Positions 1 through 9,031 of a stretch of DNA of 64,000 nucleotides are shown in pieces. A model generated the notes under the pieces. The model did not search any database. It was not told the DNA's origin and was given only the letters and a program-made list of their open reading frames with translations. This DNA is from Candidatus Poseidoniaceae archaeon (GTDB lineage Archaea > Thermoplasmatota > Poseidoniia > Poseidoniales > Poseidoniaceae). Within the stretch, counting starts at the first letter, position 1. Every line of letters starts with the position of its first letter. The stretch covers positions 95,006 through 159,005 of the forward strand of contig CASIAP010000011.1 in assembly GCA_949372645.1 (NCBI GenBank), written 5' to 3'. A program made the position numbers and the translations under genes.

Positions 1-767
1 CAGAAGTATTGGGCTCGACTCAGAGCACGATATCTCGCCAGATGCAAAAACCCCCAACATCGCTTGGGGCAAGTGCAGATGAAGCTACAATCGATGGATG
101 GGGGCATGAATTATCTCTGGCCTTGAATGCTATGGGGCCAGAATCACGTGTCGTTCGACAACGACTTGTTATCGAATTTCAATTCACTGGCAACAATACT
201 ATTCGCTATGATAAAACCTTGACTGGATTGGATTTAGAAGAAGGACAAGAACAACGAGCACTGCTACGTCGATTGGAATGGGCAGCAGGGAGATTGGATG
301 TACGACGTATAGAGCATTCCATCCCCGCAGTAGGCCTCAACATTGCATCGTGCAGCAGTGGAGCTACTTCCACTGAAGAAGTTGCAGCTTTCCCTGGCCG
401 TATTACGCTGGTTGATGGGGCATTGCGCCACCATGAAACACCAAGTTTTGGATCATCAAAACATCTTGCGTCAGTCTTACTCGCAATTCATGCCCTTGAT
501 ACCAGTAAGGTATCAATTCTCAACATCCGCCCTCCGTTGGGAGCTAATGGAGTTGACACAGAACGAGTTGAGCAAGCTTGCCAACAACTTGGTTACAATT
601 TTTCACTCGCACCAAAGGGAGCAGTCGACACTCAAGATTCGCGTATTGATGTAGTACTCGATCAAGGAGATTTTGGATGGGAACCGACACTCTACATCTT
701 GGCCCATAACCCACTTGACCTGATCGATCGAACACATCAGGTGCTTTCTGTACTTCGGGGCGATTGA
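1..767 (+). CDS. ThiR-like transcriptional regulator with ThiN domain (5' partial)
   Basis: Probable thiamine-responsive repressor. The reading frame is open to the window edge, so the N-terminus is missing; the first visible in-frame start is TTG at 9. The first visible residues (GSTQSTISRQM) look like a helix-turn-helix recognition helix. The C-terminal part resembles the ThiN (thiamine-phosphate synthase-like) domain: SSKHLASVLLAI, then SILNIRPP, then DFGWEPTLYILAHNPLDLID. In archaeal ThiR regulators an HTH is joined to a ThiN domain that senses thiamine phosphates. The stop codon abuts the ATG of the thiamine-binding protein gene, which supports a thiamine role. Ligand and operator are inferred. 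A stand-alone ThiN enzyme is the alternative, but the HTH-like start argues against it. Confidence 0.72.
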   Translation, partial: EVLGSTQSTISRQMQKPPTSLGASADEATIDGWGHELSLALNAMGPESRVVRQRLVIEFQFTGNNTIRYDKTLTGLDLEEGQEQRALLRRLEWAAGRLDVRRIEHSIPAVGLNIASCSSGATSTEEVAAFPGRITLVDGALRHHETPSFGSSKHLASVLLAIHALDTSKVSILNIRPPLGANGVDTERVEQACQQLGYNFSLAPKGAVDTQDSRIDVVLDQGDFGWEPTLYILAHNPLDLIDRTHQVLSVLRGD

Positions 768-1913
768 ATGAATTCCAAACTGAAAGCGGGTGTACTGTTT
801 ACTCTCCTTATTTCCTTTTCCTTGAGCGGTTGTTTATCGGAAGAAGCTCTGGGGTCACTCGAATCTGAAAACTCCTGTTTGGCAGAAATTCAGGTTCGAG
901 AAAGTGATGGAACATTGAAGATTTTAACCTATGATATTGCTGGTTTTTCTGATGAACTCATCGCTCAATTTACCGATGAGACGGGTGTTTCAGTTGAATT
1001 TATTCGCACCGATGATGCTGGAGGAATTTTGGACCAAATGATGCTTACAAAATCTGCACCGCTTGCTGATTTGATGATTGGATTGGATAACACCTATCTT
1101 CCAACTGCAATTCAAAACTGCCTTTTGATGGAACATTCTGTATCCAATGAGTCTTTTACCACCTCCTCGATGGAATTCTATGATGGTCCACTTGCACTTC
1201 CATTCGATGAGGGTGATGTTTGTCTCAACTACGATGAGGATGCCTTGGCTGCTGCAAATATGTCAGTTCCAACAAGCCTCTGGAATCTCACAGAAGCGGA
1301 ATGGAACGGTAAGATGACTTTCCCCTCGCCAATGACTTCTTCACCCGGTCGAGCATTTTTGGCTGCGACTGTCGACTACTTTGGCAACTCACCGGGTAAC
1401 GAAAGTGGAAACATGTCGAGTTGGTGGAATGCCGTTGCCCAAAATGGAGCAATTTTTACGTCCGGATGGACTGAATCGTACGTGACATACTATACCGGTG
1501 GCTATGGTGAATACATGGAGGGCCACATCGGTGGAGCCTACCTTACCGTATCGTATTGCCATTCACCCGGAGTCGAAGCGTATTTTTCAGAAAATTATAC
1601 CCATTCCTCTTCCTTGGTACTTCCACGTGCTTCATTCCATCAGGTAGAGTACACCGGGATTATCAACGGTGCTGCAGAGGTCAATGCAGCAAACCAATTC
1701 ATTGAATTCATAACATCAATAGAAGTCAACGCCAATATGCCTGACTACAATTCCATGTATTCGGTCCGAAATGATACAGACTTACCTGAAACGAATGGTT
1801 ACCGATACCATGCTGATCAAGCATTCGTGAGTACGGCTATTACCCAAGACCTTATTGAGCAAAATATGGATGATTGGCTGCTATCTTGGCGGAATGCAGT
1901 TCAAATTGACTGA
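768..1913 (+). CDS. thiB: Thiamine ABC transporter substrate-binding lipoprotein
   Basis: Extracellular solute-binding protein that captures thiamine or its phosphates for the ThiP permease. The N-terminus has a hydrophobic signal segment followed by a lipobox ending SLSGC, so the mature protein is probably lipid-anchored at Cys22. The sequence LTYDIAGFSDELIAQF, the DDAGGILDQM stretch and the SAPLADLMIGLDN stretch match the TbpA/ThiB family. Length of 381 residues is a little above the usual 330 or so, partly from a Cys-containing linker after the lipobox. The ATG follows the stop of the ThiN regulator with no gap, and the permease ATG begins 2 bases after its stop, so this is one operon. Confidence 0.88.
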   Translation: MNSKLKAGVLFTLLISFSLSGCLSEEALGSLESENSCLAEIQVRESDGTLKILTYDIAGFSDELIAQFTDETGVSVEFIRTDDAGGILDQMMLTKSAPLADLMIGLDNTYLPTAIQNCLLMEHSVSNESFTTSSMEFYDGPLALPFDEGDVCLNYDEDALAAANMSVPTSLWNLTEAEWNGKMTFPSPMTSSPGRAFLAATVDYFGNSPGNESGNMSSWWNAVAQNGAIFTSGWTESYVTYYTGGYGEYMEGHIGGAYLTVSYCHSPGVEAYFSENYTHSSSLVLPRASFHQVEYTGIINGAAEVNAANQFIEFITSIEVNANMPDYNSMYSVRNDTDLPETNGYRYHADQAFVSTAITQDLIEQNMDDWLLSWRNAVQID

Positions 1914-1915
1914 GG

Positions 1916-3706
1916 ATGATTCTCGTGGCCAATGCTACGGTGAAACAGAGGTTGAAACCCATTCATGGTCAAGCTCATAAATCGTTTCGAGCCCTCATTG
2001 TCGTTATTTTCCTTATCGGAACAATGCTACCTTTTGTCTATGCTTTCATACGACTTAAGATGGTCACCGGTTGGACTTTTTGGCAAGCCCTGAGTGGATT
2101 TGATACCGTCTATGGCGGTAGCGAAGCACTACGATTCACACTCCTTGAAGCGTTTGCATCTTCATTGCTAACAGTTCTTATCGGACTGCCGATTGCGTGG
2201 TTCTTAAGCCGATACCAATGGAAGCGAATCCGAATATTACGGGCTTTTCTAGCGGTTCCATTTGTCACACCTGCAATTGTAGCTGCCATGGGGTTTCTCA
2301 GCCTCATTCGGCAAGACGGTTTACTCACGAAAATGGGCATAGACCTACGCCTGGAAGAGGGTGTAATCGGATGGTTTGCAGAAGCATCAGGTTGGCAACA
2401 TCCTGGCCATTTCATAGCACTCATCATTGCACATGCCTGGTTTAATTTGTCACTTATGATTCGATTTGTCGAACCAACCTTATCTTCACTCGACCCGGCT
2501 TGGGAAGAACAATTATCGATGTTACCAGGAGGGAAATCAAGAATTTCACGTTTGAAAAATCTATGGATTCCGGTAATTGGTCCTGCAGTACTGTGTGCAG
2601 CATCGCTAAGCTTCTTATTTTCATTCACCTCTTTTGCGTTAGTGAAATGGTTAGCGCCTACCAACCATTCACTTGAGTCACTTATGGCAGAAGCTGGTTC
2701 TTCCGCAGGTATTGTTGGGTATCGAATTGATTCAAGCGAATTGATTTATTCGGTTGCTCTACTGCAATTCCTCATTTTACTCTTCACGTTGTGGATCACT
2801 GCAATGTTACAAAAGCGCTATTCAGAGCGACTCTCTCTGTTGAGTGAACAAGGTGTTCGGAAGCACCATGGTCCACCCACAATACTCGCTAAGTTGGTTA
2901 TTCTTCTCGGTATATTATTCACCGTTCTACCTTTTGTCTCAGTATTTATCTCCTCATTTCAAGTCCGTAAAATCTCCGATGGTTCTGCCAAATATGATTG
3001 GACCCTGGATGGGTGGTCAAATGCATGGAGTGGAGATTTGTCCACAATGGGAGTTGGTGAAGCGATGTCAAACTCCATCATCTATGCCTTATGTACCCTT
3101 GTCGTAGCGTTACCTCTCGGATGGGTTTTAGCCTCAACGATCTTCAAACTCGAACAATCGGGATGGTCAAAGTCTTCAAAGATATTGGATTTAGCATGTA
3201 TGTTACCATTGGCGATTTCGGCTTTGATGGTGGGCCTGGGTGTGTTACTCGGTGGACTAAGATGGTATCCCGAGATGTTTAGTTGGTTCCTTCTTCCGGT
3301 TTATCCTCATGTTCTTCTCACCATTCCGTTTGTTGTGCGAGTGATGTTACCAGCTTACCATTCACTGGATCCAGCATATGCTGAGCAATGTAAAATGTTG
3401 AACCTTTCACCACTACGATCGTGGTACCATGGTTCATTGATGTTCTTACGAGGACCGGCTGTTGTAGCGGGATCACTCACATTAGCTTTCTCTCTTGGTG
3501 AATTTGGAGCTTCATGGTTGTTAGTACGTTCGGGTACTTGGGACACACTCTCGATTGTCGTCGACCAGTTAATGAGTCGCCCAAATTTCGACCCTCTAAT
3601 ACATCCGACTGCTATGGCTGCTGCAACGATGTTAATGGTGCTCACATTCATTTTGTTCCTGCTTGCAGAACGTTTCAGGGCACCTGACCAGAGGAGTGGT
3701 TTTTGA
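1916..3706 (+). CDS. thiP: Thiamine ABC transporter permease ThiP (two fused permease domains)
   Basis: Inner-membrane channel of the thiamine importer. The 596-residue protein carries two homologous permease halves, each with about six membrane segments. Each half has an EAA-type coupling loop: SLDPAWEEQLSMLPGG in the first and SLDPAYAEQCKML in the second, which contact the ThiQ ATPase. Fused ThiP-type permeases are known for thiamine, iron and spermidine-type importers; the neighbouring ThiB-like binding protein and ThiN regulator favour thiamine. The stop overlaps the ATG of the ATPase gene as TGATG, indicating translational coupling. Confidence 0.87.
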   Translation: MILVANATVKQRLKPIHGQAHKSFRALIVVIFLIGTMLPFVYAFIRLKMVTGWTFWQALSGFDTVYGGSEALRFTLLEAFASSLLTVLIGLPIAWFLSRYQWKRIRILRAFLAVPFVTPAIVAAMGFLSLIRQDGLLTKMGIDLRLEEGVIGWFAEASGWQHPGHFIALIIAHAWFNLSLMIRFVEPTLSSLDPAWEEQLSMLPGGKSRISRLKNLWIPVIGPAVLCAASLSFLFSFTSFALVKWLAPTNHSLESLMAEAGSSAGIVGYRIDSSELIYSVALLQFLILLFTLWITAMLQKRYSERLSLLSEQGVRKHHGPPTILAKLVILLGILFTVLPFVSVFISSFQVRKISDGSAKYDWTLDGWSNAWSGDLSTMGVGEAMSNSIIYALCTLVVALPLGWVLASTIFKLEQSGWSKSSKILDLACMLPLAISALMVGLGVLLGGLRWYPEMFSWFLLPVYPHVLLTIPFVVRVMLPAYHSLDPAYAEQCKMLNLSPLRSWYHGSLMFLRGPAVVAGSLTLAFSLGEFGASWLLVRSGTWDTLSIVVDQLMSRPNFDPLIHPTAMAAATMLMVLTFILFLLAERFRAPDQRSGF

Positions 3707-4350
3707 TGAAAGATCCAGTGACAACACTACGTTTGAAAAATATTGCCAAGACCTTCAACTCTCAACTCATTTTTAAAAATTTGAATATCGAGGTTCATGA
3801 AAATGAAATCGTCGCTCTTCTTGGGCCAAGTGGATGTGGAAAATCTACGCTTTTGCGTATGATTGCTGGCTTGGAGTCGGTTGATGAAGGGATGATTAAA
3901 TTTTCAAAATCAACAGAAGCAGATGTTGGTTATGTATTTCAGAAACCGATTCTCTATCCCCATCTAGATGTTGCGGGGAATGTTGCTCTCGGAATTGGAG
4001 AAAGAATCACGAAGAGTGAACGGAAAGAAAGGATTGCCAATGAATTATGCCTTGTCGGACTTGAAGGATTTTCTTCTCGGAAAATTGAATCACTTTCAGG
4101 TGGTGAGGCACAACGCGTGACGGTCGTGAGAGCCTTACTCAATCAACCAGCACTCTTGTTGCTTGATGAGCCCTTTTCAGCACTGGACATTCCAACACGC
4201 CGTAAGATTGCCCAAGACACAAGAGCTGTTCTCAAATCGAAAAAAACTTCTGCAATACATGTTACACATGACCCCCAAGAAGCAGAAATTATTGCGGATC
4301 GAGTCCTAAAATGGGATGAAATCACCTCTTTTGGAACGGAAGAAGAGTAA
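3706..4350 (+). CDS. thiQ: Thiamine ABC transporter ATP-binding protein ThiQ
   Basis: Cytoplasmic ATPase driving thiamine import. It shows Walker A GPSGCGKST, Q-loop context VGYVFQKPILYPH, signature LSGGEAQR, Walker B LLLLDEPFSALD and an H-loop THDPQEA. At about 214 residues it is a minimal ATPase without the extra C-terminal regulatory domain of sugar or iron transporters, as expected for ThiQ. ATG at 3706 is preferred over the TTG three bases upstream because it overlaps the ThiP stop (TGATG). It closes the four-gene thiamine operon. Confidence 0.85.
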   Translation: MKDPVTTLRLKNIAKTFNSQLIFKNLNIEVHENEIVALLGPSGCGKSTLLRMIAGLESVDEGMIKFSKSTEADVGYVFQKPILYPHLDVAGNVALGIGERITKSERKERIANELCLVGLEGFSSRKIESLSGGEAQRVTVVRALLNQPALLLLDEPFSALDIPTRRKIAQDTRAVLKSKKTSAIHVTHDPQEAEIIADRVLKWDEITSFGTEEE

Positions 4351-4415
4351 ATTAAGATGGCTACAATCCAAGGATACCATAATAAGTGGCCCCGTATCAA
4401 TTCCTTTTGGTCAAC

Positions 4416-4955
4416 ATGGTAGGTACCCCACTCGATGTGCTCCCGTATGTGCGGGGAATCCAAATGGTTCTCTCTGGATATGAAGGGTACACAAAAGGTA
4501 AACGACGTAATGCAGATCTCGCGATTCGTGAGGAAATTAAGCGGTGCGGCACACGTGCTCGAAACCATATAATGAATATCCATGACAGTAGTTTTCGAGA
4601 AAAGAAAATTGTTGTAGCAAAAGCAGCAAAGGCATGTTGCAATACCATAGATCTATTAATTGAAGACATTGATAAATCACCAACTGGTATGACACATGCT
4701 TTCTTTTCTGGACAACGTTCTGCATCGGTGTCTGTCCTTAAAAAACTCATCAAACACGACCATGATGTAATTGAAATGATGACCAAAGCGGTCAATATAT
4801 CGAACAGTGTCGAACATGCATTTTCTTCGGACCAGTCCGACAATGAAGTCAAGTCTTTGATTCGAAAGTGTGAACAGATGATTACCAGTTCCCGTGGCTA
4901 TTACAGTGCAAGATCAACTGTTCTTGATGGACTGCGACAGAAAAAGAAGGTGTGA
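4416..4955 (+). CDS. Hypothetical helical protein upstream of SPFH-like gene
   Basis: No family recognised. The product is about 179 residues, soluble and apparently all helical, with many charged residues and a basic C-terminus (LRQKKKV). A segment with small residues (GMTHAFFSGQRSAS) lies mid-protein. A GTG at 4386 would add ten residues; ATG 4416 is chosen because the added residues look non-conserved, though this is not certain. The stop overlaps the first possible start (GTG 4952) of the SPFH-like zinc ribbon gene, so the two are probably co-translated and may act together. Confidence 0.6.
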   Translation: MVGTPLDVLPYVRGIQMVLSGYEGYTKGKRRNADLAIREEIKRCGTRARNHIMNIHDSSFREKKIVVAKAAKACCNTIDLLIEDIDKSPTGMTHAFFSGQRSASVSVLKKLIKHDHDVIEMMTKAVNISNSVEHAFSSDQSDNEVKSLIRKCEQMITSSRGYYSARSTVLDGLRQKKKV

Positions 4956-4957
4956 AT

Positions 4958-6169
4958 ATGACGACGAATTTTAAGTGGCGAAGCAACCCAAACATCGTAG
5001 CTCGACTTGTGGATGGAAATGACATTAAAACTTGGAAATCACAGCAAGTTGTCTTGAAGCCAAATGAAGCTTGCGCCTTTATAATCGATGGCAGAATTGG
5101 CGACATCGTATCTGAAAAAGTAGTCGGTAACATCGGAGGAGGCCTCGGACGTCATATTGCAGATATGATGGGTGCAACAGCAACTGACCGGCGAATGCTG
5201 TTCGCTATGACAGGACCGATCGATTTGTGGGTCCCGTTTTCAACAAATCTCGCAAATGGTTCAGGAGCTACCGGACACATGAATCTCCGCATCCAATTAC
5301 GTAAAGAGGACATTCCTAAATTACTCAATCTTTTTGCAAACCGTGCACCACTTCTCGATCGAGAAGGGTTGATTTCTTTCTTTGGCCATGAAGTTACGAC
5401 ACGATGCATTGTCCCGGCGCTGGCAAAATGTACAAGCATTGAAGAATTACGTAGTTCAGAGTTCCAAGAGCATTTGGAAATGCACACCGAGGTTGAAATG
5501 CGACAGACGCTATCGACTCTTGGTTTCACTTTCTTACGTGCTTTTATTTCGACCAGTAAAACTGACCAAGAGAAGCTTGCTCGACTCAAAGCAGATTTTG
5601 ACTTTGCAACAAAAACGGAAGGAGCAAATGCCGATGCTTTGATGGAACGTATCGCAATTCGTGAAGCTGCAACACTGCGCCGCATTGAATGTGAAGTAAA
5701 TGTAGAACGTGCAAAGAAACGAGGAGAAGTCACTATACAAGCAGAAAGTGAACTTCTCGAACTTCGTAAGCAGGAATCGGTCTGGGAAGCAGAACTCAAG
5801 CGAGACCAAGGACGTTCTGACCTTCGTATGAAAGAATCATCTCATAAAACATCTCAAGCTATGGACTTGTTTGACCAAGTCCAGAATCGAAAGCGAGACC
5901 GTATTCAACAAAGTCAAGAACACCAAGATCAGAGAATGGATAAGCAAAATGATATTCAGACAAAAATGATGGAAATGGCAGCACAACAAGGTGCATTGAC
6001 TCCTGAAGTGATGCAAGAGTTCTTGCGTCAGCAAACTGCTCAAAAAGCAATTGATGGGACCGATTCAGTCAGTCAGGCAACACCACCAGTTGGTTCTGTC
6101 TGCCAACAGTGTCAAGCTGCCATGATGCCAGGTTGGAAAGCCTGCCCTCATTGCGGCTGGTCGCAATGA
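4958..6169 (+). CDS. SPFH/virion-core-like protein with C-terminal zinc ribbon
   Basis: Resembles the SPFH-like 'virion core protein' family (YdjI-type): an N-terminal beta-rich region (residues about 1-190) with VLKPNEACAFIIDGRIGDI followed by a conserved block ending in IDLWVPFSTN, then a long charged coiled coil (about 200-340) rich in Glu, Lys and Gln, and a C-terminal zinc ribbon CQQCQ...CPHCG. There is no signal peptide or membrane span. Such proteins may scaffold membranes or assemblies, but the function is not established. GTG 4952 is an alternative start two codons upstream. It lies in a pair with the helical protein before it. Confidence 0.6.
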   Translation: MTTNFKWRSNPNIVARLVDGNDIKTWKSQQVVLKPNEACAFIIDGRIGDIVSEKVVGNIGGGLGRHIADMMGATATDRRMLFAMTGPIDLWVPFSTNLANGSGATGHMNLRIQLRKEDIPKLLNLFANRAPLLDREGLISFFGHEVTTRCIVPALAKCTSIEELRSSEFQEHLEMHTEVEMRQTLSTLGFTFLRAFISTSKTDQEKLARLKADFDFATKTEGANADALMERIAIREAATLRRIECEVNVERAKKRGEVTIQAESELLELRKQESVWEAELKRDQGRSDLRMKESSHKTSQAMDLFDQVQNRKRDRIQQSQEHQDQRMDKQNDIQTKMMEMAAQQGALTPEVMQEFLRQQTAQKAIDGTDSVSQATPPVGSVCQQCQAAMMPGWKACPHCGWSQ

Positions 6170-6242
6170 TTACGCCTCAGAAAAGCCATGAGAACTTCTG
6201 AGCCAGCACAAGTATTACACCTCCAACAGATTTGGTGAAATC

Positions 6243-7001
6243 ATGTTCCTACAATGGGGTTCCAAACCTTGGAGAATTTGGCGTTCGCATTGGAACAATC
6301 GGCAAATGTTTCGTAACAGACGCCTCACCTTTGCTATTTTGACTGCCATGGGATTGTTTGCTGCAATCCCATATACGCTGATTAATCGATTTGCATCAAT
6401 ACGGGATTGGGCTGCTTTTGACCCCACACTCCAACTCGACATCGAGATTCCATTCATCGCATGGATGGTTTTACCTTATCTTACACTGTATTTGTATTAC
6501 CCAGCAGCTGCCTGGCTCGGTAGTAAAAATGAAATAATGTGGCGACAAAATATAGTGTTTCATCAAATGATGCTGCTGACATGCTGGGGAGTGAATCTAA
6601 TATTCATCCTGTTGCCTGTAGAAATAGATTTGCGCCATCTTATCCACGGCATTGAAGGTACTTCATGGGAACCGATATTCGCAGCTATGCACACCGTGGA
6701 CACCCCTTGGAATTCTTGGCCTTCGCTTCATATCGTTCAAAGCATGCAAGTGGTATTGGTGCTCAGGTATTGGTATCCACCAAGAACCACGCGTCTCAAA
6801 ACAGCACACGCCTTACTTCTCATTATGTGGATCTCGCTCGTCATATCGACCATGACCATCAAACAACACTATGTTTGGGATGTTGCAACTGCAATGTTAG
6901 TGGCTGGGCTCGGATGGAGATATTGGATGAAACCATGTCTTGAACGCTTGAAGACAGAAGAATTCATCGACCAATTCGATGCTCGAATGGCACTCGATTA
7001 A
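6243..7001 (+). CDS. PAP2-superfamily membrane protein (inositol phosphotransferase-like)
   Basis: Integral membrane protein of 252 residues with about five or six spans. It has the PAP2 signatures PSLHIVQSM (catalytic His of motif C2) and TIKQHYVWDV (H-x3-D of motif C3). The first PAP2 motif, KxxxxxxRP, is not visible, a pattern seen in the Aur1/phosphoinositol transferase branch, which moves phospho-head groups between lipids. A lipid head-group transferase or phosphatase role is therefore inferred; the substrate is unknown. A GGTGA ribosome-binding site lies just upstream of the ATG. It converges on the CcdA-like gene with a 4-base overlap. Confidence 0.7.
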   Translation: MFLQWGSKPWRIWRSHWNNRQMFRNRRLTFAILTAMGLFAAIPYTLINRFASIRDWAAFDPTLQLDIEIPFIAWMVLPYLTLYLYYPAAAWLGSKNEIMWRQNIVFHQMMLLTCWGVNLIFILLPVEIDLRHLIHGIEGTSWEPIFAAMHTVDTPWNSWPSLHIVQSMQVVLVLRYWYPPRTTRLKTAHALLLIMWISLVISTMTIKQHYVWDVATAMLVAGLGWRYWMKPCLERLKTEEFIDQFDARMALD

Positions 7002-8692
7002 CCGAAAACCTGACTGACCAAATCAGGGCGTGTTAGGTAGAGAGTGAGGCATATTCCTGCCATGATCATCATCCAAGATCCAACCAGTTTAATCATGCCT
7101 GTCGCACGCTTGAGGAAATTAATCATGACTTGTCGTCCCAAGCCCACCATGGTTGTAACAATGACCATCAGAATCAATAAACCAACCATCAAACCACTTA
7201 TTCCAATTCCAGTTGCCGAAGGTCCAAGTGTACTGAGGTAGAGGACGAAAGGAAGAACTGCAGCGGCGGTACAATCAATGGATGCAGCGGCATAACCAAT
7301 GCCATAGAGATACATGTTTCGGCGTGGGGTAAACGTTTCATCTTCTTCCGTTGTACTGTACTTACGAACAAGTTTATCGACAAATCCCATCAGATGCGAA
7401 GTGATTCCGATGAGCATCATCGAACCTAAAACAATCAACAACAAAGCGATGAAAATAGCAATGAAATGTACTGCGCCCGACTTAGCAAAAGCTTCGCCCA
7501 TAATCATAGCAACAATGCCAATCAAGGCAAAGAATGTCCACATGCCAAGTCCTGAGAGTATTCCAATGACCAATGAATTCGGCATTTTCTTTTTCAGTTG
7601 CCCTGAATCGATGAGTTCGTCTTCTCGGGCACTCAGTGAAAGATAGTACGAGATGAAACCCGGCAATACTGGGAAAGCACATGGTGAGAAGTAGACCAAA
7701 ATAGATAACACCAGTCCAAGAATGAATATTGCAGCATAAGATGTACTCGGCTCCTCCCATGCAAGACGTGACGAGATGAGTTCAGAGGATTCTTGTTCGG
7801 AAAGGGTGGCCGACAATACTTTTTCCATTTGACCATCAAAACCTGCCCAACGGTCGGTTGGATTACCTGTGGATTGTTTCTCAATGATGTAACCTTCTTC
7901 GTCAATAATCAAAACAACAGGAATTTGCCCCGTACCGCCTGTCGTGAACAAACGGACAGGATCGGTGGTCGAACCATCTTCCAAAACTGCCCCTGTAGTG
8001 GAACCAAGCCCAGTGGGATAATACGGAACATGATAAGGGTCCGCTGATTGATTCAGATATGGAATGTCTTCGCTATACCAGGCACCATAAGCAAATATTT
8101 TCAGTGATTTACCCGAAGCATTTGCCATGGCTTGCCAATCATCCATATTCTCTTCAATGTGTTCTTGCACAACATGGCAATTTCCGCAGTCACGCGCCAT
8201 GAGATCAAGAATTATGATACTTCCACGGTGTTCAGAAAGAGAGATCCACCCGGTAGAATTAGCCAGCGGTTGTTCAATGTCACTGCGGTTCAACGATTCA
8301 AATACAATATTTGGAATTGGTGCAGGTTCTGCGTCAGAAGCAAATATGTCATCCATACTGTCAAACATTGAGAGTGCAGCAAAGGAAATAGTCACAAACA
8401 TCAGTGCAGCAATGCCGAAAGCTTTCCAAGTTTCAGCTTGTTTGAAAACACCAAAATCAGCCTGCCCCCATAGACCTTTGAATGCAGAAAAGACCCGGTT
8501 CCGAGGAATTTTTGGTTGAGGAGAACTTTGAGGAGGCAAATCTTGCTGCTGAGGTGCATGGTAATGATTGTGAATCACAGGTCCGGTATGCAAATTACCG
8601 CCAACAACACTGTCATTGAGATTGGTGGACAAATCAATATTGATTGCATCTTCACCATCCAGTCCCATGCTTCTACCAAGACCGCACACCAT
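6998..8692 (-). CDS. Thioredoxin-CcdA fusion: membrane thiol-disulfide transporter
   Basis: A 564-residue fusion. Residues about 1-90 are a soluble, Pro/Gln-rich segment with the phrase DSVVGGNLHTGPVIHNHYH; a membrane span follows near 93-112. Residues about 130-300 form a thioredoxin-like domain with active site CGNC. The C-terminal part is a six-span CcdA/DsbD-type channel with the redox cysteines in FSPCAFPVLPG and ASIDCTAAAVLP. CcdA proteins carry electrons from cytoplasmic thioredoxin across the membrane; here an extracytoplasmic thioredoxin domain is joined on, so it probably reduces exported proteins or supports cytochrome maturation. The thioredoxin domain precedes the channel, the reverse of bacterial DsbD's gamma domain order. 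Confidence 0.85.
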   Translation of the reverse strand: MVCGLGRSMGLDGEDAINIDLSTNLNDSVVGGNLHTGPVIHNHYHAPQQQDLPPQSSPQPKIPRNRVFSAFKGLWGQADFGVFKQAETWKAFGIAALMFVTISFAALSMFDSMDDIFASDAEPAPIPNIVFESLNRSDIEQPLANSTGWISLSEHRGSIIILDLMARDCGNCHVVQEHIEENMDDWQAMANASGKSLKIFAYGAWYSEDIPYLNQSADPYHVPYYPTGLGSTTGAVLEDGSTTDPVRLFTTGGTGQIPVVLIIDEEGYIIEKQSTGNPTDRWAGFDGQMEKVLSATLSEQESSELISSRLAWEEPSTSYAAIFILGLVLSILVYFSPCAFPVLPGFISYYLSLSAREDELIDSGQLKKKMPNSLVIGILSGLGMWTFFALIGIVAMIMGEAFAKSGAVHFIAIFIALLLIVLGSMMLIGITSHLMGFVDKLVRKYSTTEEDETFTPRRNMYLYGIGYAAASIDCTAAAVLPFVLYLSTLGPSATGIGISGLMVGLLILMVIVTTMVGLGRQVMINFLKRATGMIKLVGSWMMIMAGICLTLYLTRPDLVSQVFG

Positions 8693-8902
8693 TTGAACAT
8701 AATGGGTGGGATACTTGTAATTCGTAAAACAATAATGACCATTTATTCTTATGGAAAGAATGTAAACTCACAGAACTAATGTGAGTCATGGGTTTGGAAT
8801 TATATGGGCAATGGGCTGAAATCATCGGTTTGATTACGATACTGGTGCAGCGATTTATTCTTGGTTTTAAATTAAAGAAATAAAGGCAAGTCGCATGAGA
8901 AG

Positions 8903-8975
8903 TGGGCTCGGAGAGATTTGAACTCTCGATCTTCGCCATGTGAAGGCGACATCATAACCCCTAGACCACGAGCCC
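8903..8975 (-). tRNA. tRNA-Val (CAC)
   Basis: Full cloverleaf on the minus strand. The acceptor stem GGGCTCG pairs perfectly with CGAGCCC; the anticodon stem TCGCC/GGCGA encloses loop TTCACAT with anticodon CAC; the T arm is GAGAG-TTCAAAT-CTCTC. The discriminator base is A. CCA is not encoded and no intron is seen. A TATA-like box lies about 30 bases upstream. Confidence 0.93.
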
Positions 8976-9002
8976 TAAGGTAAACCGTCGTAAAGCCGGC
9001 GT

Positions 9003-9010
9003 GATATAAG
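9003..9010 (-). promoter_or_regulatory. TATA box for tRNA-Val
   Basis: The minus-strand sequence CTTATATC is centred about 31 bases upstream of the tRNA 5' end, the spacing expected for an archaeal TATA box with a short leader. Assignment rests on sequence and position only. Confidence 0.45.
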
Positions 9011-9031
9011 ACTCCCCGTCGAACATCTACG

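Noticed and set aside
2110..2664. 184-codon minus-strand open frame
   Set aside because: Antisense to thiP, which has clear transporter motifs.
5152..5799. 215-codon minus-strand open frame
   Set aside because: Antisense to the SPFH-like gene; Ser/Arg-rich, low-information translation.
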